Part shown: one piece after another, positions 58,111 to 64,000 of the stretch
How positions within the stretch are numbered: position 1 is the stretch's first letter
Layout of the letters: each line of letters opens with the position of its first letter
Source of the DNA: a virus
DNA: 64,000 bases
Strand: one strand, 5' to 3'
IMG/VR virus record: IMGVR_UViG_3300017917_005384
Span: 91,190 to 155,189 of that record
Program-made: the position numbers and the translations under genes
The notes under the pieces: generated by a model
Told to the model about the DNA's origin: nothing
Databases searched by the model: none
Seen by the model: the letters and a program-made list of their open reading frames with translations, nothing else

Positions 58111-58489
58111 TGGCAATTGATTCGTAATGTGAAAGTAACACTACATGCAGGCGTTTGGTAATGTCGCCTTAGAAAATTACAAACAGTAAATGACGAAATG
58201 TCAACTATGACCTTCGACGACCTTATGGCGTTCGTAGGCGCCGATTACGCTGTAGCAGCCTAATCCGCATCGGGTGTAAGTAACCTAGGAACAGAATACT
58301 ACCGAGTATTTCACAATCTACTCGTTAAATAACGACAGTGAAATAGTTTTCTCTATAGTCATAAAATAGAGTGGTGGAGCTGACCATAACCAGTCATCCC
58401 TTACTGATCAGATTTATCAGATCTAAGCATGTGAAACGTTGGTGTTATTATTCCTTATGAAGACGAGGATTCGACTTCCTCCGCCTCCA
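58101..58489 (+). ncRNA. ssrA: transfer-messenger RNA (tmRNA, ssrA)
   Basis: A one-piece tmRNA of about 389 nt. Its ends form a tRNA-like domain: GGGGGCG (58101-58107) pairs with CGCCTCC (58482-58488), including a G3-U70 wobble that marks alanine tRNA, with discriminator A and no encoded CCA. The T-arm GAGGA-TTCGACT-TCCTC is intact. The internal tag reading frame runs from about 58186 or 58189 to TAA at 58261-58263, ending YAVAA. The resume region reads CAGTA-AAT-GAC-GAA, similar to cellular tmRNAs. A terminator follows directly. tmRNA rescues stalled ribosomes and adds a degradation tag. Confidence 0.93.
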
Positions 58490-58491
58490 CT

Positions 58492-58521
58492 AAAGGCAAC
58501 CTAAATTGGGTTGCCTTTTTT
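58492..58521 (+). terminator. Rho-independent terminator of the tmRNA
   Basis: AAAGGCAACC (58492-58501) pairs with GGTTGCCTTT around a TAAATTG loop and runs directly into a tract of T residues. Confidence 0.9.
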
Positions 58522-58538
58522 CATATATTTATACATAT

Positions 58539-58871
58539 ATGAATAAATTTTGGAAAGATATTTTAGATAGTAGAAAAACTTCCTCTTCTAAGAGGTTAGT
58601 TACATTAATAATATCTCTCCATTTTGTTTTAGCATCATTTGTTATTTTATTTTTAGTACTATACGTCATAATGTATCTACCTAAAGGTAAAGTAGAACCA
58701 GAATTATTAAATGCTTTAAAACAAGTATTAGAATATGATTTTTATATTATATTATCTGGTTTAGGTTTTGTCACTTCAGAAGGTATTGTAAGCATGATAG
58801 TTAATAAAAAAATACCTCCATCCGACCCCTCCTTTCCTGAAAATAATCCTCCTGTTCCTCCTGCTGAGTAA
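58539..58871 (+). CDS. membrane protein with two hydrophobic segments
   Basis: About 110 residues from the ATG at 58539; an upstream in-frame ATG lies within the terminator and is ignored. Segments LVTLIISLHFVLASFVILFL and FYIILSGLGFVTSEGIVSMI are membrane-spanning, and the C-terminus is Pro-rich (PPSDPSFPENNPPVPPAE). The topology fits holin-like proteins but no motif confirms it. Confidence 0.55.
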   Translation: MNKFWKDILDSRKTSSSKRLVTLIISLHFVLASFVILFLVLYVIMYLPKGKVEPELLNALKQVLEYDFYIILSGLGFVTSEGIVSMIVNKKIPPSDPSFPENNPPVPPAE

Positions 58872-58878
58872 TTAAAAA

Positions 58879-58902
58879 GGCAAAATTTTTTACTTATATT
58901 CA
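58879..58902 (+). promoter_or_regulatory. candidate phage promoter (GGCAAAA-N9-TATATTCA)
   Basis: GGCAAAA (58879-58885) and TATATTCA (58895-58902), spacer 9 nt, precede the gene at 58907 by 4 nt. Confidence 0.5.
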
Positions 58903-58906
58903 TTAT

Positions 58907-59446
58907 ATGAATTATAAGTTAATAAAAGTTCCTTATCAAATAAGGTTATTTATTAGTCGAATTAAAAATCTAATTCGTTGGTTTCCTATTATTTGGAAAG
59001 ATAGAGACTGGGATGACCATTATATTTGGGAAATATTAAAATTTAAATTAAAAAATCAGGCACAATATATTGGTTACCACAACAGACATGTGTCTGCTAA
59101 ACGAGACGCTGAAATCATGATGACGTGTGTTTGCTTAATTGATAAAATTCAAAATGAATATTATCAGTCAGAACACATGAATTATCATGAATCAGATTAT
59201 AATTGGGTGGATTGTGATATACCAAATCACAAACAATTAGAAATTGTAGAAAAATCAGAACATTATGATGATTATTTTAAAAAATACCCCCACATTTATA
59301 AGCAAGTAATTAAGGCTGAAAAGTTACCGTTTCAAAAAAATGATAAAGGAGGAATAGCAATTAATATATCTCATATTAATCACAATCGTGCCCGCAAATT
59401 GCTTTTTACATTAATGGAAAGAAATATTGAACGTTGGTGGGATTAA
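58907..59446 (+). CDS. uncharacterised phage protein
   Basis: A 179-residue protein, rich in Trp, His and Tyr, with a basic N-terminus (KNLIRWFPIIWKDRDWDDHY) and a Lys-rich C-terminal half. It is the kind of small protein common in large phages; no domain or activity recognised. No signal peptide. Confidence 0.5.
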   Translation: MNYKLIKVPYQIRLFISRIKNLIRWFPIIWKDRDWDDHYIWEILKFKLKNQAQYIGYHNRHVSAKRDAEIMMTCVCLIDKIQNEYYQSEHMNYHESDYNWVDCDIPNHKQLEIVEKSEHYDDYFKKYPHIYKQVIKAEKLPFQKNDKGGIAINISHINHNRARKLLFTLMERNIERWWD

Positions 59447-59473
59447 TTTACATAACATAAAAAATTTTTAAAA

Positions 59474-59590
59474 ATGAACTTACTAATCTTGTTTCTATTT
59501 TATTTAGTCTTTATCTTTACAGCATCATATTTTATTATTAAAGATGCTAGTGAAGAAGAAGTAGAAGACAATAATATTACAATAATATAA
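59474..59590 (+). CDS. small single-pass membrane peptide
   Basis: A 38-residue ORF: a hydrophobic N-terminal helix (NLLILFLFYLVFIFTASYFI) then an acidic tail (KDASEEEVEDNN). Such membrane peptides in phages often act on the host envelope. It lies 9 nt upstream of the phosphoesterase. Confidence 0.5.
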   Translation: MNLLILFLFYLVFIFTASYFIIKDASEEEVEDNNITII

Positions 59591-59599
59591 AATTATAAT

Positions 59600-60328
59600 A
59601 TGAGAACTATTTTTATTGGCGATATTCATGGTGATAATGTATGGAAACAAATTGTGAATAAAGAACCTCACGATAGAGTTATCTTTATTGGTGATTACTT
59701 TGATTCATTTGACATCAGCACTGACGACCAAGTGAATAACTTTCTTGATATTATGGAGTACAAGAAAACAAGCGGAAAGATTGTTGTTTGTTTAATTGGA
59801 AATCACGACCACCATTATTTTAGTTCTGTTGGTAATACAGGAACATCAGGTTATCAAAAAGTCGGCAATTATGTTATTAATCCTGTCATTGAAGCTCATA
59901 AGGAACATTTGCAAATCGCATATAAGTTTGACAATATCCTTTGTACACATGCTGGTGTTACTAAAACATTTATAAATTCAATATTTGGTAATGATGGGTG
60001 GTCATTGGATACGGTTGATGAAGATTTGAATGAATTGTTCAAATACAAACCACTATCGTTTTGTTTCGATAGTGTCAACTCAGGTATTTATTCAGACCCA
60101 TATGGGGATGATATTCATCAATCCCCTATTTGGGTTCGACCTAAATCATTACAAAAAGATGGACTTGATAAAAAAGAAATAATTCAGGTTGTGGGACATA
60201 CTCAACAAAATCAAATTGATATTAAAGGGAAGTCTACAGGTGGAAGATATTTTTACATTGACACTTTACGTACTAGTGGTGAATATCTTATTTATGAAAA
60301 TGGTACATTTAGTGTAGAAAAAATTTAA
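59600..60328 (+). CDS. calcineurin-like metallophosphoesterase (phosphatase)
   Basis: A 242-residue metallophosphoesterase. Signature motifs occur in order: GDIHGD, GDYFDS, IGNHDHH, ILCTHAGV and VGHTQ, giving all dinuclear-metal ligands (Asp, His, Asp, Asn, His, His). This matches the serine/threonine protein phosphatase type found in lambda-like and T4-like phages. It may alter host or phage phosphoproteins. Confidence 0.9.
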   Translation: MRTIFIGDIHGDNVWKQIVNKEPHDRVIFIGDYFDSFDISTDDQVNNFLDIMEYKKTSGKIVVCLIGNHDHHYFSSVGNTGTSGYQKVGNYVINPVIEAHKEHLQIAYKFDNILCTHAGVTKTFINSIFGNDGWSLDTVDEDLNELFKYKPLSFCFDSVNSGIYSDPYGDDIHQSPIWVRPKSLQKDGLDKKEIIQVVGHTQQNQIDIKGKSTGGRYFYIDTLRTSGEYLIYENGTFSVEKI

Positions 60329-60330
60329 TT

Positions 60331-60534
60331 ATGAAAGGTAAAGGAAAACATAAACAAAAAGAATTTATAGTCATGAATTCTAATTTAGAATATTTTTGTG
60401 GTTTAGCATATGGTGGGCAACTAGTATGGTGTAGTGATTACAATGAAGCTAAGCCCTTAAATGATGAACGTAAATTTCAAACTTTACAATATTTGTGCTA
60501 TGGCGAAGAACTTTTATTAGATTATATTAATTAA
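60331..60534 (+). CDS. small uncharacterised protein
   Basis: A 67-residue protein with a basic start (MKGKGKHKQKEF) and a mixed C-terminal part (WCSDYNEAKPLNDERKF). It starts 2 nt after the phosphatase gene. No family. Confidence 0.45.
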   Translation: MKGKGKHKQKEFIVMNSNLEYFCGLAYGGQLVWCSDYNEAKPLNDERKFQTLQYLCYGEELLLDYIN

Positions 60535-60544
60535 AATTTAAACA

Positions 60545-60766
60545 ATGCAACCAGTTTATCCTAAAGACAATGGTTATTTGGAACAAGCCAAAGAAATGTT
60601 CCGTAAAAAAGTATCTAATTGGAATTGGAATGATAGTAATGATAAAGGTAGATCTAATAAAGGACGTAAACCTAAACCATCAACTCGTGTTGAATCACGT
60701 CCTAGAACACAAGGTGAAAGACAGGCATTAGAACAACAAAAACAGTTAAATAAAGTAAAAAAATAA
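60545..60766 (+). CDS. small basic protein
   Basis: A 73-residue protein, highly basic and Ser/Gly/Gln-rich (SNKGRKPKPSTRVESRPRTQ). It is disordered-looking and could bind nucleic acid. Function unknown. Confidence 0.5.
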   Translation: MQPVYPKDNGYLEQAKEMFRKKVSNWNWNDSNDKGRSNKGRKPKPSTRVESRPRTQGERQALEQQKQLNKVKK

Positions 60767-60778
60767 AAATAAATAAAC

Positions 60779-60955
60779 ATGGAGATAAAATTCAAAGTAG
60801 GAGACAAAGCATGGAAACCAAAAGGATATAAATTTCCTTGCACAATTGTATCAGTTTTTACTACTACCAAAGGTGACATTAGAGTAGTTGCTGAAATGGA
60901 TAATTACGGTTTATTGCATATTTTTAATGAGCAGCAACTTGAACTTTGTGACTAG
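60779..60955 (+). CDS. small uncharacterised protein
   Basis: A 58-residue protein, starting KFKVGDKAWKPKGYKFPCTI, which looks like a small beta-barrel fold with an adjacent Gly-Asp-Lys turn. No family. Its stop lies 13 nt before the promoter motif. Confidence 0.5.
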   Translation: MEIKFKVGDKAWKPKGYKFPCTIVSVFTTTKGDIRVVAEMDNYGLLHIFNEQQLELCD

Positions 60956-60968
60956 GCATTTTTTGTAG

Positions 60969-60992
60969 GTCAAAAAAGATAAATTATATTTA
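60969..60992 (+). promoter_or_regulatory. candidate phage promoter (GTCAAAA-N9-TATATTTA)
   Basis: GTCAAAA (60969-60975) and TATATTTA (60985-60992), spacer 9 nt, precede the gene at 61011 by 18 nt. Confidence 0.6.
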
Positions 60993-61010
60993 GTAAAAAT
61001 AAAAATTAAA

Positions 61011-61313
61011 ATGAACTACAAAACGTTTTCCAAAATTGTTTCCATTCTTGAAACAGAACATAATCGGTTGAGTATTTTGTATAAACAAAAAGTCGATCTT
61101 ACTAATTTTGTTGATCCATATCATACTGTTATTACTGAGTTGCTTATTTCTATATATGGTAACGAAGGATATGGTTGGTTTTCTTGGTTTTGCGATGAGA
61201 ATGATTTCGGTAAAGGAAATTTAACAGCATATGATGAGCATAAAAATCGTATTTGCTATGATGTTCGTTCTACTTGGGAATTTTTGGAAGAATATTATAA
61301 ATCTAAAAATTAA
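61011..61313 (+). CDS. uncharacterised protein
   Basis: A 100-residue soluble protein with an aromatic centre (YGWFSWFCDENDFG). It starts 18 nt after a promoter motif and leads a run of small genes up to thymidylate synthase. No family. Confidence 0.5.
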   Translation: MNYKTFSKIVSILETEHNRLSILYKQKVDLTNFVDPYHTVITELLISIYGNEGYGWFSWFCDENDFGKGNLTAYDEHKNRICYDVRSTWEFLEEYYKSKN

Positions 61314-61320
61314 ATAAAAT

Positions 61321-61428
61321 ATGTTCATACCAATAGACTATAAAACAATTGAAACTTACTTTAGAAAAGGACATCCTTTTTTACGATGTGTAAAATACAA
61401 ATATATAAAAAGACAAAATAATAAGTAA
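61321..61428 (+). CDS. small basic peptide
   Basis: A 35-residue ORF (MFIPIDYKTIETYFRKGHPF at the start) with a basic tail, 7 nt after the preceding stop. Protein-like composition but too short to assign. Confidence 0.4.
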   Translation: MFIPIDYKTIETYFRKGHPFLRCVKYKYIKRQNNK

Positions 61429-61445
61429 GTAATAATTGAAAAGTT

Positions 61446-61760
61446 ATGAACAACGAAAAAATAAAACAAGACTTAGTGTCAAGGTTGGAAAAATACCAAT
61501 CCGAAACGTTGACCGAGTCAACACTTCGTAAACTTCGTGAAGATTTACAAAACTTGCTTGACAATCATGTTTCTTCCGACGAAGGTTTGCGGGGTAAACA
61601 GTTCCCAATTGAAATTGAAAATGAATTGGGTAAATGGAGAATAGAGGAAAGCGGAGAAACTTTCTTCTGGCCTAAAAATTCCACAAAATACATTGAAGTT
61701 AACATGACAATTGAATCTTCGGAGGATTTGAGCAATAAAACAATAGAAAGTTATGAATAA
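61446..61760 (+). CDS. uncharacterised protein preceding thyA
   Basis: A 104-residue protein. The N-terminal half is a charged helix (TLRKLREDLQNLLDN) and the C-terminal half is strand-rich and acidic. Codons ACG, TCG, GAC and CGT are more frequent here than in neighbours, as at the start of thyA. It overlaps thyA by 8 nt, so the two are probably coupled and acquired together. Confidence 0.5.
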   Translation: MNNEKIKQDLVSRLEKYQSETLTESTLRKLREDLQNLLDNHVSSDEGLRGKQFPIEIENELGKWRIEESGETFFWPKNSTKYIEVNMTIESSEDLSNKTIESYE

Positions 61761-62769
61761 ATTAGATTTAGATTATCAAGCACTCCTTCAAGATATACTT
61801 GACAACGGAGTCCGTAAAAATGACCGTACTGGGACAGGTACACTATCGGTATTCGGTAGACAAATCCGCCATAAAATGAGTGAGGGATTCCCGCTCCTAA
61901 CAACAAAGAAGATGTACTTTAAAGGTATTGTAACCGAACTCCTTTGGTTCTTACGTGGTGATACCAATATCAAATACCTTGTAGATAATGATTGTCATAT
62001 TTGGAATGGGGATGCGTATAAGAATTGGTCTAAGTATTATACAGAAAAAAATAATGGGATAGAACCATGGCCAATGGATGTTTGGTTAGAAAGGTTCAAA
62101 ACAGATGATGAGTTTGCTAAGAAGTGGGGTGAATTAGGACCAATTTATGGTAAGCAATGGAGAAATTGGAGAAAGGCTAATGGAATTGGTTACAGTGGCG
62201 CAATAACTATGGACGGTACAAGAACAAATAATGAACCGCAAGTTACTTATGGTTCAATAGACCAAATAAAAAACCTAATCAACGATCTTAAAGCAAGCCC
62301 AGACTCAAGACGATTAATGGTTAATGCTTGGAATGTAGGTGAGTTAGACCAAATGGTTCTTCCACCTTGTCACTTCAGTTGGCAGTGTTATTCACATGAA
62401 CAAGATGGAAAACGTTATTTAAGTTTAGCCTGGAGTCAACGTAGTGTAGATTGTGGATTAGGGTTACCATTTAATATTGCTAGCTATGGTTTACTGTTAG
62501 AAATAATTGCAAAAACAGTAGATATGATCCCCTATGAATTAATTGGTAATCTTGGTGATTGTCATATTTACAATAACCACATAGATGGGGTAAAACAACA
62601 ATTAGAAAGAAGTGCATTTAAACTTCCTAAATTAAAACATTTAAGAAGTGATGATAAATATAAGTTACTAGGTGAATTTCCTTCATTGTGGAATGAATTA
62701 AAAATATCTGATTTTGAATTAGAGAATTATCAGTCATACCCCCCAATAAAACTTCCCTTATCAAATTAA
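61753..62769 (+). CDS. thyA: thymidylate synthase (ThyA), enlarged
   Basis: A 338-residue ThyA, which methylates dUMP to dTMP. DRTGTGTLSVFGRQIRH, LLWFLRGDTNI and the active-site LPPCHFSWQCYS (nucleophile C206) are conserved. The residue that distinguishes dUMP from dCMP is Asn241 (FNIASYG), so it is not a dCMP hydroxymethylase. It is about 70 residues longer than bacterial ThyA because of insertions between HIWN and GPIYGKQW and near ITMDGTRTNNEP. With Dcd it would secure the dTTP supply. Confidence 0.93.
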   Translation: MNKLDLDYQALLQDILDNGVRKNDRTGTGTLSVFGRQIRHKMSEGFPLLTTKKMYFKGIVTELLWFLRGDTNIKYLVDNDCHIWNGDAYKNWSKYYTEKNNGIEPWPMDVWLERFKTDDEFAKKWGELGPIYGKQWRNWRKANGIGYSGAITMDGTRTNNEPQVTYGSIDQIKNLINDLKASPDSRRLMVNAWNVGELDQMVLPPCHFSWQCYSHEQDGKRYLSLAWSQRSVDCGLGLPFNIASYGLLLEIIAKTVDMIPYELIGNLGDCHIYNNHIDGVKQQLERSAFKLPKLKHLRSDDKYKLLGEFPSLWNELKISDFELENYQSYPPIKLPLSN

Positions 62770-62774
62770 ATAAT

Positions 62775-63320
62775 ATGACTACATTAGTAATTCATCCTGA
62801 AGATCCAACAACAGATTTTCTTAAACCAATCTATTCAAATATTGAAAATGCTATTGTATTAAGAAAAGACTATACAAAAGATCAAGTCAGACAAATGATT
62901 GAAGATTCAAATCGCATCATTATGCTAGGACATGGATCTCCAGATGGGTTATTTAGTGTGGGTCGTTTTGATGGATGCGTTAATGGATATTTGATTGATG
63001 AAACTATGGTAGCCGCCTTAGGTGGAAAGAAAAACAACATATACATATGGTGTGATGCTAACCAATTTGTTGAAAAATATCATTTAAGAGGATTCTATTC
63101 TGGTATGTTCATTTCAGAATATTATGAAGCTAACTATTACAGAGTATATGCTGATAGAAATAAAAAAGAAATAGAACAATCAAATGCTTTATTTGCTGAA
63201 GTAGTAGGTAAAAATATATTGAGAGAATCTGAAAACTTATATCTTATGGCAAAATCAAATTATTATATTCATAATAGTGAAGTAAGTTTTTATAACAATG
63301 AGAGACTTAGTTGGAGATAA
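62775..63320 (+). CDS. protein with caspase-like His/Cys pair
   Basis: A 181-residue protein of unknown function. RIIMLGHGSPDGLF carries His53 followed by Gly, and NIYIWCDANQF carries Cys93 at the end of a hydrophobic strand, spaced like the His-Gly and Cys dyad of clan CD peptidases (caspases, CHAT domains). SGMFISEYYEANYY follows. Related hypothetical proteins appear to exist in Bacteroidota. Whether it is a protease is not known. It lies between thyA and small genes. Confidence 0.5.
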   Translation: MTTLVIHPEDPTTDFLKPIYSNIENAIVLRKDYTKDQVRQMIEDSNRIIMLGHGSPDGLFSVGRFDGCVNGYLIDETMVAALGGKKNNIYIWCDANQFVEKYHLRGFYSGMFISEYYEANYYRVYADRNKKEIEQSNALFAEVVGKNILRESENLYLMAKSNYYIHNSEVSFYNNERLSWR

Positions 63321-63333
63321 AAAATAAACATAT

Positions 63334-63341
63334 TTATAAAT
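63334..63341 (+). promoter_or_regulatory. candidate T4-late-type promoter box TATAAATA
   Basis: Exact TATAAATA lies 20 nt before the ATG at 63362, in a 41-nt intergenic gap. AT-rich context makes chance matches likely. Confidence 0.35.
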
Positions 63342-63361
63342 AAAGAAACAAAATAAATTTT

Positions 63362-63553
63362 ATGATCCAATCAATGGATGATGCTCAAGATAAAATGTCT
63401 AATAAAGTAGATAAATCATTTAAAAAACAAAAAAAACGAATACCATTAAGTGAAGAAAGTTGGAAAGATCTAACAATTAGAGGAGCATCGTTAGCCGAAC
63501 AATTTGAATGGATTAAAATACAAGAAAAAATTAAAAATAAATTATCAGAATGA
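63362..63553 (+). CDS. small basic helical protein
   Basis: A 63-residue protein with a strongly basic stretch (KSFKKQKKRIP) and a C-terminal amphipathic helix (EQFEWIKIQEKIKNKLSE). No family. It overlaps the next gene by 4 nt. Confidence 0.5.
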   Translation: MIQSMDDAQDKMSNKVDKSFKKQKKRIPLSEESWKDLTIRGASLAEQFEWIKIQEKIKNKLSE

Positions 63554-63717
63554 GTGTACAAACTGAAATGAAAGTTATTGGTGTTTTGCTAGATGAAGCA
63601 ATGAATGAGGGTCTAGAACTAGAAGTTATCTATGCTGCTTTAAAAGCAATGCAAGAAGAACCCACATTAACTCCAACCCAAGCATTCCAGATTGGAATGG
63701 ATGAGTGGGTAAAGTAG
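63550..63717 (+). CDS. small acidic helical protein
   Basis: A 55-residue protein (ELEVIYAALKAMQEEPTLTP motif), Glu- and Leu-rich, helical. Its stop TAG supplies the first G of the next promoter motif. No family. Confidence 0.5.
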   Translation: MSVQTEMKVIGVLLDEAMNEGLELEVIYAALKAMQEEPTLTPTQAFQIGMDEWVK

Positions 63718-63740
63718 GCAAAGTTCCCTTTTTATATTTA
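63717..63740 (+). promoter_or_regulatory. candidate phage promoter (GGCAAAG-N9-TATATTTA)
   Basis: GGCAAAG (63717-63723) and TATATTTA (63733-63740) with 9-nt spacer precede the gene at 63761 by 20 nt and share a base with the previous stop codon. Confidence 0.6.
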
Positions 63741-63760
63741 TAAAAATAATTAGTTATAAA

Positions 63761-64000
63761 ATGAGTAGCATATCAATAGATATTGAATTGGATGATATTT
63801 TATTTGAAATGTCATCTAGACAAAAACAAATGGTTGTTGATGAGTTGTATGATGATGGTTACGTTCCTTCACAATTGGAGAAAAAAATGGTTGTTGGTGA
63901 AGAATTTAACAATGCTTGCCGTAAACTAATTGATAATAGTTGGCGTTTAACTAGAGAAGAAGAAGAATTTATAATTTCTTTGGCAAGAAGAATTTATTAA
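63761..64000 (+). CDS. small uncharacterised protein at the window edge
   Basis: A 79-residue protein whose TAA stop is the last codon of the window, so it is complete. ELDDILFEMSSRQKQMVVDE followed by YDDGYVPSQLEKK is a pattern seen in small phage proteins. The C-terminal helix carries LTREEEEFIISLARRIY. Function unknown. Confidence 0.5.
   Translation: MSSISIDIELDDILFEMSSRQKQMVVDELYDDGYVPSQLEKKMVVGEEFNNACRKLIDNSWRLTREEEEFIISLARRIY

Noticed and set aside
61753-62769. dCMP hydroxymethylase
   Set aside because: Asn241 at the pyrimidine-selecting position and overall similarity indicate thymidylate synthase.
1-64000. CRISPR array, insertion sequence or integrase
   Set aside because: No regularly spaced repeats, transposase or recombinase genes or terminal inverted repeats were found; the only mobile element recognised is the GIY-YIG endonuclease.

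Overview
The window looks like part of a large, AT-rich, T4-like (myovirus-type) phage genome. Every supported gene lies on the + strand and genes are tightly packed, often with 1-26 nt overlaps. The replication set is T4-like: gp32-like ssDNA-binding protein, UvsX-type recombinase, gp41-like helicase, RNase H/FEN nuclease, family B DNA polymerase, gp45-like clamp and gp44/gp62-like clamp loader. The host is probably a member of Bacteroidota. Most genes lack a Shine-Dalgarno sequence and start after an A/T-rich leader often ending AAGTTATG. Promoter-like boxes resemble the TAnnTTTG -7 element of that phylum, and DUF4494- and DUF5522-like proteins, common in Bacteroidota and their phages, are present. 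No capsid, terminase or integrase gene is visible, so this is a partial genome.

Layout. 1-6041: tail/baseplate genes, including a LysM-bearing wedge protein and a giant hub protein ending in a SleB-type peptidoglycan hydrolase. 6042-15051: a divergent PolA-like protein, then ssDNA-binding protein, recombinase, FEN nuclease, helicase, thioredoxin and a B12-dependent ribonucleotide reductase. 15063-23279: small accessory genes, a lipoprotein and a dispersed 7-deazaguanine operon (queD, a DpdA-like transglycosylase, queC, queE, folE) interleaved with a ClpP-like protease and dCTP deaminase. 23323-34021: family B polymerase, clamp, Hsp20, GroES, GroEL, clamp loader and a PD-(D/E)XK nuclease with an Fe-S-type cysteine set. 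34023-37325: a compact PurA/PurZ-like synthetase overlapping a PurB lyase, then a GIY-YIG homing endonuclease. 37331-53924: a 16.6 kb glycan island of glycosyltransferases, sugar-nucleotide enzymes, methyltransferases, an ATP-grasp enzyme and a short nucleotidyltransferase. 53954-64000: a second ClpP-like protease, small proteins, tRNA-Pro/Arg/Leu, a phage tmRNA with an unusually long tag reading frame, a phosphoesterase, thymidylate synthase and a protein with a caspase-like His/Cys pair.

How it fits together. FolE, QueD, QueE and QueC would make preQ0, and the DpdA-like protein could insert it into phage DNA, which would predict a guanine-modified genome. PurA/PurB-like enzymes, NrdJ with its thioredoxin, Dcd and ThyA remodel nucleotide pools. 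GroEL/GroES/Hsp20, two ClpP-like proteases and a tmRNA form a phage-borne protein quality-control set. A recurrent motif, GGCAAAA-N9-TATATTTA, sits upstream of about a dozen genes and is the best candidate for a phage-specific promoter. The strongest leads are the tmRNA with its long tag, the deazaguanine pathway with altered metal sites in three enzymes, the PurZ-like synthetase, the divergent PolA-like protein and the shared promoter motif.
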